Below are positions 25,025-33,649 of a stretch of DNA of 64,000 nt, piece after piece. Made by a program: the position numbers and the translations under genes. The first letter of the stretch is position 1. Every line of letters begins with the position of its first letter. The notes under the pieces are model-generated. The model was not told the DNA's origin, did no database searches, and saw only the letters and a list, made by a program, of their open reading frames with translations. The stretch covers positions 19,667 through 83,666 of the forward strand of contig QEVG01000021.1 of NCBI GenBank assembly GCA_003576905.1. The letters are read 5' to 3'. This DNA is from Planctomycetota bacterium. Lineage in GTDB: Bacteria > Planctomycetota > Phycisphaerae > UBA1845 > UTPLA1.

Positions 25025-25881
25025 CGTGTCGGTTCCACGCCCGCCGCGCCGGGTGCGATCAGCTTTCGAAAGCCCCCCAGGCTCTTGTACCCCTGCACCG
25101 TGTAGCGCGGCATGCGATACGGATTCGTCCCCGGCACGATCCTTCCCCTGTCGGAGACAAACACCGCGTCATACCCCTCGCGCCGCGCGAAAGTCAGAAC
25201 GCGTTCGTCATACCAGTTCCCCGGCACCGCCATGTATGCAACCCGGCGGCCGGTCAGGTTTGAAAGTACCTCGCGCGATTCCCGCAACTCGGCGGCCAGT
25301 TCACGATCGCTGAGATCGCGCAGGGGCCGGTGCGTCGCCCCGTGCGCCTGCACATCCAGCACACGCGGGTCGAGCGAGCGTATCTCATCGTCCGTCAGCC
25401 GCGCCCGATCCGGCCGCTCCGCGTCGAAGACAAATGCACATGGATCGGTCGTCACAAAAAGCGTGGCCCGCATGCCATACTTTCGCAGCAGCGGCTCCGC
25501 CATGGTCAGCGCGCTTCGATTCCCGTCGTCAATCGTGATCAGCACCGCCGGATGGGGCGGCCGCCCCTCGCCCCGGGCAAACGCCACCGCCTCATCCGCG
25601 CCGATCGCGCGATACCCCCAGCGTCGCAGTTCCGCGAGCTGCTCCTCGAAACGCTCGACCGGTATCGAATAAACCCGTTCATCGCCCGCCAGCCCCGCGT
25701 AATCCGCCGACGTGACAAATCGGTGGTACATCAGGCAGATAATCCCGCCCGAATCGCGGACGCCGCCCGGCGACCCCGGCACCGCGGTATTCCGCGACCG
25801 CGTCGGCGCATCCGCGCCGGAGCTAAGCAGTGCAGCGACTGCCGCGACCAGCGCGATTCCGACAGCCTTGAAGTTTTTCAT
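25021..25881 (-). CDS. Exported polysaccharide deacetylase (NodB domain)
   Basis: About 286 residues. An N-terminal signal or anchor helix (VGIALVAAVAALLSS) precedes a NodB-type CE4 domain: CLMYHRFV, LITIDDGNRSA (catalytic Asp and first metal ligand), HGATH (two metal-binding His) and AVPGNWYDERVL. Such enzymes remove N-acetyl groups from chitin-, GlcNAc- or peptidoglycan-like chains. The ATG at 25881 directly precedes the signal sequence; the longer frame to 26037 is low-complexity. Coupled to the Cys-cluster gene downstream. Confidence 0.88.
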   Translation of the reverse strand: MKNFKAVGIALVAAVAALLSSGADAPTRSRNTAVPGSPGGVRDSGGIICLMYHRFVTSADYAGLAGDERVYSIPVERFEEQLAELRRWGYRAIGADEAVAFARGEGRPPHPAVLITIDDGNRSALTMAEPLLRKYGMRATLFVTTDPCAFVFDAERPDRARLTDDEIRSLDPRVLDVQAHGATHRPLRDLSDRELAAELRESREVLSNLTGRRVAYMAVPGNWYDERVLTFARREGYDAVFVSDRGRIVPGTNPYRMPRYTVQGYKSLGGFRKLIAPGAAGVEPTR

Positions 25882-26040
25882 GCGTGCCAGACCCGAAGCT
25901 CCTCGACGAGACCGGGCATTATGATAGCATGCCGGGCGATTCAAACGCCAAGCCCGGCGAGAGCCCGTGTGCCCCGCGGGCGGGGCCGGCCGCGCGGCGT
26001 TGCATGCCGATTGAGGTTTGCCCGGTTCAGGAGTCACCCC

Positions 26041-26214
26041 ATGGCGTCATCCGATTCGCAGCCCGGCACGCCGAAGGTGGGCGAGCGCACCACCGCCACC
26101 GAGTGGGTGGTCATCGCGGCGCTTGTTCTCGTGGTCATCATCGGCGGCATTACCCTCCTCGGCGAGCGGATATCGGGTGTCACGGAGCCGGCCGACGCGC
26201 AGGTCGCGGAGTAG
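26041..26214 (+). CDS. Small single-helix membrane protein, Flp-pilin-like
   Basis: 57 residues: a hydrophilic N-terminus, then ATEWVVIAALVLVVIIGGIT, one membrane helix, and a short polar tail. The A-T-E-[WY] start of the helix and its spacing recall the type IVb (Flp) pilin subunit, but the usual Gly before the cleavage point is not in place (GER precedes TTATEW). AGGAG stands 7 bases before the ATG, so translation is likely. No tad/flp assembly genes are nearby. It could equally be an unrelated small membrane peptide. Confidence 0.6.
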   Translation: MASSDSQPGTPKVGERTTATEWVVIAALVLVVIIGGITLLGERISGVTEPADAQVAE

Positions 26215-26273
26215 GCGGAGTTGCTGTTCGCTGCCCGATCAGATCGAACGTGCTTTACACGAGGTTCGACGTC

Positions 26274-26615
26274 ATGACCCCGGACGCCTTTCGCCGACTT
26301 GCACTCAGCTTCCCGGAGGCAACCGAGGGCGCGCACATGAATCACCCCGACTTTCGCGTCGGCGGCAAGATCTTCGCCACCCTTTGGCCCGACGAGAACT
26401 GGGGCATGGTCAAGCTCACTCCCGAACAGCAGCGCATGTTTGTTCAGGCCGAGCCGGAAATTTTCGCGCCGATCAAGGGCGGCTGGGGCAAGAGGGGAGC
26501 GACGCAGGTCCGCCTCCACCCTGCAAAAAAGGCCGTGGTCAAGCATGCCCTTGCCACCGCCTGGCGCAACACCGCCCCGAAGCGGCTTGCCGAAAAGCAC
26601 GAAGATGACTTCTGA
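26274..26615 (+). CDS. MmcQ/YjbR family protein
   Basis: 113 residues of the MmcQ/YjbR fold, a small DNA-binding-like domain of unknown physiological role. Visible landmarks are FRRLALSFPEATEGAHMNHPDFRV at the N-terminus (cited in part), GKIFATLWPDENWGMVKL, and a C-terminal helix VVKHALATAWRNTAPKRLAE. The ATG at 26274 has GAGG 9 bases upstream. It follows the small membrane protein by 59 bases. Confidence 0.88.
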   Translation: MTPDAFRRLALSFPEATEGAHMNHPDFRVGGKIFATLWPDENWGMVKLTPEQQRMFVQAEPEIFAPIKGGWGKRGATQVRLHPAKKAVVKHALATAWRNTAPKRLAEKHEDDF

Positions 26616-26725
26616 CGACATGCAGCGTTCCGAACGCCTCTGCGGCCTGGGGTCATGATCCGCCGGGTGCTTTCGCTCCGCATTTCTGCGTCTTCCACCG
26701 CCCCCAAGCCGATACGATTCTTGCC

Positions 26726-28240
26726 ATGAACCGGACGACGCCATCTCCCGACCGCAGGCTAAGTCCGTTCGCCGTCTGGTTCGCAGCCATATTTCTCGCC
26801 CTCCTGCTCGTCGGGCGGGAGCGTATGTTCCGCGACCCTGGCACGCTCTGGCACACCGTCGTCGGCGAGCGCATGCTCGACACCCGGCAGGTGATCCGCA
26901 CCGATCCCTTCAGCTTCACATGTGAAGGTCGCCCGTGGATCGCGCAGCAGTGGCTCGCCGAGTGTCTGATGGCACTACTTCATCGCGCCGCGTCTCTGGA
27001 CGGCCTTCTGCTCGGCGCGGCGGCCCTCCTTGCGGCCGCTTACGCCTCGATCGCCGCGCGGCTCATGGCCCGCGGGGCCGGACCCGCCGGCGCGGCAATC
27101 GTCGTCGCCCTCGTGGTCGGCGCGTCCTCGTTTCATTTCCATGCCCGTCCGCATGTCTTCACCATCGCCTTCGCGGCATGGACGTTCGGTGCGCTTTGCG
27201 ATGTGGAATCCGGCCGCGCCGCCTCGCGCCGCCTCTGGCTCCTGCCGCTCGTATTGGCGCTCTGGACCAATCTCCACGGCGGCGCCCTCGGCGGTGTCCT
27301 TACCATTCTCCTGGCCCTCGCGGGCTGGATCGCCGTGATGCGGCTCACCTCCCCGCGCTCCGCGCGCGGCTTCCCCGTTCTCGTCGCGGTCGGCGCGGCC
27401 GTCGTCGCCGCCGTGCTGGTAAACCCCTTCGGCCTTGAACTGCCCCGCGTCTGGCTGGCCCTGATGAACTCCCGGGTGCTTCCCGCGATCATGCAGGAAC
27501 ACGGCCCGCTCGAACCCGGCAGCCCCGAGGCGTGGATGATCTTCGCCCTCGCCGCCCTCTACGTTGGCGTCCTGTTTGACAGCCGCCGCGTCATGCTGCG
27601 CGTCACCTGGTTGCTGCCGCTCGTCTGGCTCGTGCTCGCAGTGTCACGAATACGGCACGCGCCCATCTTCGCCGTCCTCGCCGCTGTCGCCGTCGCCGAG
27701 ATGCTCCCCTGTTCCGCGCTGCTCACAGTGCTGCGAGATCGCCGAAGCCTTTTCGCCGCATCCGGCGTCGGATCATCGCCCCCGCGGGCCGGGCGGTGGG
27801 CCGCCCCGGCGCTCGTTCTTCTCGTTCTTGCCGTCCAGACCCTGGGGTGGCGTCTCCCCCTGATCGGAGCGGGCTGGGCGCGCCTCAGCCCCGACTACTG
27901 GCCCGTCGAGGCGGTACAGCAGCTTGCGGAAGCCGCCCCCAGAACGGCCCGCCCCCGCGTATTCAACCAGATGTCCTACGGCGGCTACCTCATCTACGCC
28001 CTTCCCCGCGCCCAAGTCTACATTGACGACCGCTGCGAGTTGTACGGCGACGGATTCCTGAAGGCGTACGACGCCCTGATGCGCCATCCGGCGGGGTTTG
28101 ACGCCGAGGCGTCCCGCTGGAACTTCGACTTTGCCATCGTATCCTCCCGCTCCCGGCTCGCCGAACACCTGCGTGCGAATCGCGCATGGCGCGTGGTCCA
28201 CCGCGATGACACCGCGACCCTCTTTCAGCCGCAAAATTGA
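26726..28240 (+). CDS. Polytopic membrane protein, GT-C-like, function unknown
   Basis: 504 residues with about ten membrane helices. The first loop reads RDPGTLWHTVVGERM, TDPFSFTCEGRPW, AQQWLAE, a pattern of acidic residue, WH, DPFS and PW that recurs in a family of bacterial membrane proteins resembling GT-C transferases. HARPHVFT and LWTNLHGGALGG follow. The soluble C-terminus carries YGGYLIYALPRAQVYIDDRC. No ribosome-binding site precedes the ATG, and a TACGAT box ends only 7 bases before it, so a leaderless message is possible. Acceptor and role unknown. Confidence 0.75.
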   Translation: MNRTTPSPDRRLSPFAVWFAAIFLALLLVGRERMFRDPGTLWHTVVGERMLDTRQVIRTDPFSFTCEGRPWIAQQWLAECLMALLHRAASLDGLLLGAAALLAAAYASIAARLMARGAGPAGAAIVVALVVGASSFHFHARPHVFTIAFAAWTFGALCDVESGRAASRRLWLLPLVLALWTNLHGGALGGVLTILLALAGWIAVMRLTSPRSARGFPVLVAVGAAVVAAVLVNPFGLELPRVWLALMNSRVLPAIMQEHGPLEPGSPEAWMIFALAALYVGVLFDSRRVMLRVTWLLPLVWLVLAVSRIRHAPIFAVLAAVAVAEMLPCSALLTVLRDRRSLFAASGVGSSPPRAGRWAAPALVLLVLAVQTLGWRLPLIGAGWARLSPDYWPVEAVQQLAEAAPRTARPRVFNQMSYGGYLIYALPRAQVYIDDRCELYGDGFLKAYDALMRHPAGFDAEASRWNFDFAIVSSRSRLAEHLRANRAWRVVHRDDTATLFQPQN

Positions 28241-28654
28241 TCCGCGATTCCGCCGCCTTGCGCGGCGCGAGCTTCGTCGTTGCGTTGCCGCTCCCCGGCA
28301 GATCTCACCGGCCCGCGCGCCGCGGGTCGCGCCGGAATCTCCCGTTTTCACGCCCATTCGACAGCGGTCCGCGGACCTTGCCCGACGGGCGCAGGAACCG
28401 CGCCACCCGCGCCGCCGACGCCCTCCGCTGCGCGCCAGATTCAAGGGCCCCAACATCCCGCCACGCGCTCAAGCGCGCCCCGGTCGACGGTCGATACGTC
28501 TAATCGCCTGAAGGCGCCCGGCAGACGTGTACGCAGGCGCGTTTCCCGGAATGCCCTTTTCTCTGGCACATTCGCCGATAGATTGCCGCCCGCCGAACGG
28601 CAACGTGGGAGTTGCACCGTGAATCTGTCTCTCGCCGGTCCGGAGTCATTGAGC
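28241..28654. other. Intergenic stretch without recognised content
   Basis: GC-rich spacer of 414 bases. Frames open across it encode Arg/Pro-rich strings with no recognisable motif, so I do not call a gene. A GTG at 28619 with GGGAG upstream could be an alternative start of the small protein that follows. Confidence 0.5.
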
Positions 28655-28816
28655 ATGTCCAAGCGCGATCTCATCGAGCGCATCGTTGAGTTGAATCGTT
28701 CGGCGAAACGCGATTTCCTTCAGAGCTTCTCGGAGATCGAACTGGCCGATTATCTCCGGCAGCTCGAGTCCGTCTGCCCCATCGAAGAGTACGTCGTCTG
28801 GCCCATGGCCTCGTGA
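28655..28816 (+). CDS. Small conserved-looking acidic helical protein
   Basis: 53 residues: MSKRDLIERIVELNRSAKRD, then FLQSFSEIELADYLRQLESV and a short aromatic end. The helical pattern 'LI.RI.ELN.SA...FL..F.E.EL..YL..L' looks like a structured mini-domain. GGAG (28642-28645) lies 9 bases before the ATG; an alternative GTG at 28619 adds 12 residues. Function unknown. Kept because the composition is protein-like, unlike neighbouring frames. Confidence 0.6.
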   Translation: MSKRDLIERIVELNRSAKRDFLQSFSEIELADYLRQLESVCPIEEYVVWPMAS

Positions 28817-29315
28817 CGCCCGGGGCTTCCCGCCTCTGCTGACTTCCTCTCCCTTGCGGCCCGTGGGTGCGCCGCGAGCGAGGCAGCCGTTCACTTCTCC
28901 CGGCCCGCCGCGTAAGCTGGAGCTGCGTTATGGCGGCCGCAGGCGCCGCCCCCCTGATGTCTTCGGTCGCAAAACGGCGCATGATCAGGCGACGTTTCGC
29001 GAGCGCGATCTACCGACGCCTGCGCGCCGCGGCACACCGTACCGGACGGCGGATTCCGGGTATGGGGGAAAACCCGCCGCGGGGTATGCCGCACCCCGCT
29101 TTTCGGGACTCTCCCCCGGTTGCGACCGGATATTCAATCGCCCCTTTTTTGGGGCGGATTCCGGAGCGACAGTATCGCGGTTTCTTAATAAAGGACCTTT
29201 GTTCTAATATGCGTTCGCGCGTAAGATAGGGGAGTCTCGACCGGTCGGGCGGTCGAGCGTAAGTGACGAACTGCAACCGATTTCGCGCCGGATTGTCCGG
29301 CGACCGGGTTCAAGC
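28817..29315. other. Intergenic region with a hairpin and AT-rich end
   Basis: 499 bases without a convincing gene. CGCCCC-TTTTTT-GGGGCG at 29139-29156 forms a 6-bp stem with a T-loop. The last part (29181-29210) is AT-rich and contains TAATAT at 29205-29210, a plausible -10 for the repeat protein at 29316, although its -35 is weak. Confidence 0.45.
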
Positions 29316-31934
29316 ATGTCCACGACGGCACGGTCAGGGCTGCTCTTCGCATGGGTCTCCACGCTCCTGGTGGGCGTGGGGCTCGAATGTCCGGGCGTGG
29401 CCCCCCAAGTAATCCCGACCCCTGGCACCGGCGTCGTGACGCTTCGGATTCAGAACGAATCCGGCTTCCGCGCGCGGGTCGAGTCTGAATTCGTTCTCGA
29501 AAACCTCGAGGTCCGCAAGACCCTGCGTATGCTCGACGCCATCGGTCTTGAATCCGAGGCCATGCTTCTGCCGACGCGCACCCATTTTCTCAGTGTCGTG
29601 GCCTACGTGGCCGACGACTCCGCTATTCCGCCCTCGGCCCTCCTGAAGCCCGGCGACGTGCTGGCCCAGGCCTCCTTCGAGTGGAATGTCGATTTCAAGG
29701 ACGGCGACACCCTGCTCTTTGTCATCCCGGCGCCCGACGACAGCGGCGGACAGATAATCGACTGCAACTCCAACGGCGTCTCGGACCTGCTCGACATCCA
29801 GTCCGAGACCAGCGCCGACTGCAACACCAACGGCATTCCCGACGAATGCGATATCGCCGGGCAGCCCGACCTCGACTGCGACGAGAACGGCACGCTCGAC
29901 GCCTGCGAACCCGGAAACGAGTCCCTTTTTGACTGCAACGAAAACGGCGTCTTCGACGCCTGCGACATTCGAAACGGGACCAGCCTGGACTGCAACGCCA
30001 ACGGCGTTCCCGACGAGTGCGATCTCTGGTCCGAAGGCAGCTACGACTGCAACGACAATGGAAAGCCGGACGAATGCGACATCGCCTCCGGGTTCAGCGA
30101 GGACTGCCAGTCCAACGGCATTCCCGACGAGTGCGACATCGCCTATGGCGAAAGCGACGACTGCAACTCAAACGGCATTCCCGATGAATGCGACGTCGAG
30201 CACGACGCCGACGTCCTGCCGCGCGGAACCGAAGGCGCGTTGCTTTTTCCCGTCGACGAGACCCATCAGCTCGCCATGCTGCCTACCGATGACGGCTCCT
30301 CCGCCCAGATCGACCTCGGCTTCGGCTTCCAGCTGTACGGCGTGACCCATCACTCCGTGTACATCAACAACAACGGCAACATCTCCTTCGGGGCGGCCTT
30401 CCCCCAGTTCACGTCGACCGGTTTTCCGGTTCAGAACTTCCCCATGGTCGCTCCCTTCTGGGCAGACGTGGACACCCGCGGCGAGCTGGGCCGCGTCGTC
30501 TACAAGCTCACCGAGCACGCCCTCATCGTGACCTGGGAATCGGTCGGTTATTTCAACCAGAAAGGCGACAAGCGCAACACCTTTCAGGTCGCCATCTCCG
30601 ACGGCGACGATCCCGTCATCGGCATGGGAAATAACGTCGCCTTCAGCTACGCAAACATGCAATGGACCACCGGCGACGCCTCAGGCGGCGCCGGCGGCTT
30701 CGGAGGTGTGCCGGCGACTGTCGGCGCGAACGCGGGAGACAATCAGAATTTTTTTCAGATCGGCCGCTTCAGCCAGCCCGGAGACGCGTATGACGGGCCG
30801 CTCGGAGCGGCCGATGGAATCGACTTCCTCGACGATCAGGTCATTCGCTTCAGCACCGCCGGCGGCACCACCAACGTCGCCCCCATCGCGACCGGCCTTC
30901 CGCCCGACGGTGTTCTCCGCGTCAATCCCCGCAACGGCGAATCCGTCGATCTCCTCATTCAGTTCCTGAGTCCTGAAGCGGGCCAGACCACCACCCTGAC
31001 CGTCCAGGACGTCGGCGGGGCGGGTGTGCACGGCCTGACCTTTGAAAACACCCCTGGCAACACCGCGACCGTCCGGTTCCTCTGGACGCCCGATTGCAAC
31101 GATCAGGGGCTCTTTCAGTTCGTGATGACCGCCCGCGACGACTTCATCACGCCCGCCGAGTCCGTCTCGTCCTTCCAGATCCTCGTCACCTGCTTCAGCG
31201 AGGACTGCAACGGCAATCAGATTCCCGATGAGTGCGAGACCGACTGCGACGGCAACGGCCGTCCCGATGACTGCGACATGGCACTGTGCGAGGGCCGGCC
31301 CGGCTGCGGCGACTGCAACGAAAACGGCGTCATGGATTCCTGCGACATCGACTCCGGCTACAGCGACGACGAAAACGAAAACCTTATCCCCGACGACTGC
31401 GAGCCGGAGCAGGGATTTCCGCGCATCGGCGACCACGGTTCAATCAAGATCACCGTCCCCCTGACCCGTGTCGATGTCGGCCCCGTCATTCCGCTCGACG
31501 ACTTCCCCAACGGCGTCACGATCGGGCCCGGCGTCAGGGCCCGGATCGGTTCCGACGCCGCCTGTCCGGATCCCGATGCCGGCCCCTCAACCGACGGCCA
31601 GTCCGGCCAGAGTCCCTATCTCGCCGTCCGCACCGTCTGCGGAAGCGCCGGCATTTCCGTCATTTTTGACGAGACCGTGGCCGGGCAGTTGCCCGTCTGG
31701 TCCACCATTGCAGGCGTGCAGTCCTCCAGCCCTTTCCTCGTCGAGGCCTTCAACGACGCGGGCGAGTGCGTGGCCTGCGGCAGTTCCGCGGTCTTCGCTT
31801 CATCCCCGCAGTCGGACCAGCCCGAGACCCTTGCCCTGTCGGTACAGGTGAATGCCGGCATCTCGAGAATTCACATCCGCCGCGACTCGATCGGAGACCT
31901 CCTCGTCACCGCGCCGGACCTCCTGCACGACTGA
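29316..31934 (+). CDS. Large surface/extracellular protein with calcium-type repeats and a NIDO-like domain
   Basis: 872 residues. The N-terminus is hydrophobic (LLFAWVSTLLVGVGLE) and probably an export signal. Residues about 149-300 are eight consecutive 19-residue repeats of the form DCNxNGxPDxCDI plus six residues, like thrombospondin type-3 calcium loops. A nidogen-like (NIDO) segment follows (QLYGVTHHSVYINNNGNISF, MVAPFWADVDTRGELGRVVY, VTWESVGYF, NTFQVAISDG). An Ig-like stretch comes next, then a second set of DCN-type repeats (31203-31407) and a beta-rich C-terminus. Typical of planctomycete secreted proteins. Probably structural or adhesive; ligand unknown. No clear ribosome-binding site at the ATG. 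Confidence 0.85.
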   Translation: MSTTARSGLLFAWVSTLLVGVGLECPGVAPQVIPTPGTGVVTLRIQNESGFRARVESEFVLENLEVRKTLRMLDAIGLESEAMLLPTRTHFLSVVAYVADDSAIPPSALLKPGDVLAQASFEWNVDFKDGDTLLFVIPAPDDSGGQIIDCNSNGVSDLLDIQSETSADCNTNGIPDECDIAGQPDLDCDENGTLDACEPGNESLFDCNENGVFDACDIRNGTSLDCNANGVPDECDLWSEGSYDCNDNGKPDECDIASGFSEDCQSNGIPDECDIAYGESDDCNSNGIPDECDVEHDADVLPRGTEGALLFPVDETHQLAMLPTDDGSSAQIDLGFGFQLYGVTHHSVYINNNGNISFGAAFPQFTSTGFPVQNFPMVAPFWADVDTRGELGRVVYKLTEHALIVTWESVGYFNQKGDKRNTFQVAISDGDDPVIGMGNNVAFSYANMQWTTGDASGGAGGFGGVPATVGANAGDNQNFFQIGRFSQPGDAYDGPLGAADGIDFLDDQVIRFSTAGGTTNVAPIATGLPPDGVLRVNPRNGESVDLLIQFLSPEAGQTTTLTVQDVGGAGVHGLTFENTPGNTATVRFLWTPDCNDQGLFQFVMTARDDFITPAESVSSFQILVTCFSEDCNGNQIPDECETDCDGNGRPDDCDMALCEGRPGCGDCNENGVMDSCDIDSGYSDDENENLIPDDCEPEQGFPRIGDHGSIKITVPLTRVDVGPVIPLDDFPNGVTIGPGVRARIGSDAACPDPDAGPSTDGQSGQSPYLAVRTVCGSAGISVIFDETVAGQLPVWSTIAGVQSSSPFLVEAFNDAGECVACGSSAVFASSPQSDQPETLALSVQVNAGISRIHIRRDSIGDLLVTAPDLLHD
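29760..30215 (+). repeat. Eight in-frame 57-bp repeats (19-residue calcium-loop units)
   Basis: Eight units of exactly 57 bases with no indels, each beginning with an Asp-Cys pair (DCN, DCD or DCQ) and holding a D/N-rich loop. The later units keep the consensus NGIPDECDI. The first and third are the most diverged (SDLLDI and LDACEP). Confidence 0.9.
31203..31407 (+). repeat. Second block of DCN-type calcium-loop repeats
   Basis: Units DCNGNQIPDECE, DCDGNGRPDDCD, DCNENGVMDSCD and DENENLIPDDCE with irregular spacing, in the C-terminal third of the same protein. Confidence 0.85.
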
Positions 31935-32035
31935 TCCTTCTCCGCGCCGCCCAGATTTTACCCCGCACCATATTCTCGACCGGTTTTTTCAGTTTGCCCC
32001 GCTGCCGACACTGTTCAAACGCCTTCGCGCAGGAC

Positions 32036-32063
32036 TTGCCGGTATTCCGCCTGTTTCTATAAT
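32036..32063 (+). promoter_or_regulatory. Predicted promoter of the membrane protein at 32177
   Basis: TTGCCG (32036-32041), a 16-base spacer and a perfect TATAAT (32058-32063). The start would be near 32070, giving a leader of about 107 bases. This is the best -10 match seen in the window. Confidence 0.6.
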
Positions 32064-32176
32064 GCGGCTCGCCCGCCGGGTGGACGGGGTCCACGACCGC
32101 CTCTTCGGGTCGCGCGTGTCAATGGAATGACGACCCGCCCGCGCATGCCGGCTGGTAATCAACGGGAAGGACGATC

Positions 32177-33535
32177 ATGGCAGATAGCCCGCAGGAACTG
32201 ACCCGGATCAACTGGTCCGAGTGCTTCCGGTTCGTGCGTGTCTTTCGCAGCTTCCGCTATGCCCTCCAGCCCGTCGCCTTGATGCTCACCGTCCTGGCCG
32301 TCATCAAGACCTACATCGTCGGCCGCATCCTCGACTTCTTTTGGCCCGACGCCAGCCTTCCGGCGATCGGTGGGGGGATGAACGAGCTTTCTGTCTTTAT
32401 CACCAACGGGGGCAACGCCGCCGCCACGCTCGAATGGGCCAAGGCCCTCGGCGATCCCGCCCGGCTCGATCACGCCGGCGTCTTCGCGCTCCTCATGAAT
32501 CACCTCATGGTCTCGGCCAACCAGGTGATCTCCGCCGTCCTCGGTGCGAGTCCCACGGCCGTTTTCGCCGCCATCGTGCATGCCGTCATGGGCCTCGTCT
32601 GGCTCGTCGTCATGCACCCGCTCTATGCGATCCTCTTCGGCGCATGCTGCCTCGCCATCTGGTCCTACCTCGGCGGGGCTGTGTGCCGGGCGACGGCCAT
32701 GCTCGCCGCCCGCGACGAGCGCATCACGCTCGGCGAGGCGACGTCCTTCGCCCGTGCCAGGCTCTGGTCCTTCTTCTGCGCGCCGCTTTTGCCCCTGGCC
32801 CTGATCCTCGTCGCCGGTATCGTCCTCACAGCATGCGGCCTGGTCGGAAAGGTCCCCCTGCTCGGCGATATTCTCGTCGGCCTGCTCTTCTTCATCGCCA
32901 TCGGCATCGGCCTGGCGATCGCCTTCTTCGTGGTCGTCTTCACGGCCGGGGTCGGGATGTGCTTCCCCACCATCGCCGTCGAGGGCTCCGACGCTTTCGA
33001 CGCCCTTAGCCGCACAGCCACCTATCTCTTTGGCCGACCCTGGAAATCCCTGCTCTATTACGCCGGCGCGATCGTCCACGGCGCGATCTGCATCACTTTC
33101 GTAAAGATTTTCGCCCGCATCGTGTTCTGGGCCGTCGGCGTCTTCGGCGGAGTCACGCTCAATTGGGCCAGGGCCTACGTCCCGACGGGCGAGCGTCCCG
33201 GGATGTTCGAATCCATCTGGCAGCCGCCCTCGCTCTCTGCGGACACCCCGTTCTACGGCGTCTTTGACGACACCGAACTGTCCCACGTCAGCGCCGTCGC
33301 CCGGTTCCTCATCCGGTGCTGGGTGTATGGCATGTGGGCCGTCGTCGCCGCCATCGCCATTAACTACTACTTCGCCGCCAACACAATCATCTACCTCCTG
33401 CTTCGCCGCGAGGTGGATATGACGGATCTTGAAGACGTACACCTCGATGAACCGCCGGAAGGCCCGGCCCAGCCGCCTGCCCCGACCGGCGCAAGCGGCG
33501 CATCGAGCGGTACGTCATTGCCTGTCATCGGATAG
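32177..33535 (+). CDS. Conserved-type integral membrane protein, function unknown
   Basis: 452 residues. A short cytoplasmic N-terminus (INWSECFRFVRVFRSFRYAL) is followed by about seven helices, with a central pair (LVWLVVMHPLYAILFGACCLAIW and the block from LALILVAGIVL), and then a Pro/Ala-rich acidic tail. A soluble loop (GSDAFDALSRTATYLFGRPWKSLLYY) resembles a segment of DUF-type membrane proteins in which related sequence sits between helices. I do not assign a function. GGAAGGA precedes the ATG by about 8 bases. It lies between two surface-protein genes. Confidence 0.8.
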   Translation: MADSPQELTRINWSECFRFVRVFRSFRYALQPVALMLTVLAVIKTYIVGRILDFFWPDASLPAIGGGMNELSVFITNGGNAAATLEWAKALGDPARLDHAGVFALLMNHLMVSANQVISAVLGASPTAVFAAIVHAVMGLVWLVVMHPLYAILFGACCLAIWSYLGGAVCRATAMLAARDERITLGEATSFARARLWSFFCAPLLPLALILVAGIVLTACGLVGKVPLLGDILVGLLFFIAIGIGLAIAFFVVVFTAGVGMCFPTIAVEGSDAFDALSRTATYLFGRPWKSLLYYAGAIVHGAICITFVKIFARIVFWAVGVFGGVTLNWARAYVPTGERPGMFESIWQPPSLSADTPFYGVFDDTELSHVSAVARFLIRCWVYGMWAVVAAIAINYYFAANTIIYLLLRREVDMTDLEDVHLDEPPEGPAQPPAPTGASGASSGTSLPVIG

Positions 33536-33649
33536 CGTCTGTCTGCATGGGGGGTTTGGCACGGGCCAGAGGCAGCGGACGCCGGTCCGACGCGCGACGA
33601 CCCATCGCGCGAGACCCCGAACTGAATCCTCGCCGTGAGGGATGAAGCC

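Noticed and set aside
25882..26037. 52-residue N-terminal extension of the polysaccharide deacetylase
   Set aside because: The extension is low-complexity and would hide a normal signal peptide that starts at 25881.
29760..30215. Regular 57-base repeats that could suggest a CRISPR array
   Set aside because: The repeats are in frame inside one gene, have no unique spacers, and encode calcium-loop units.
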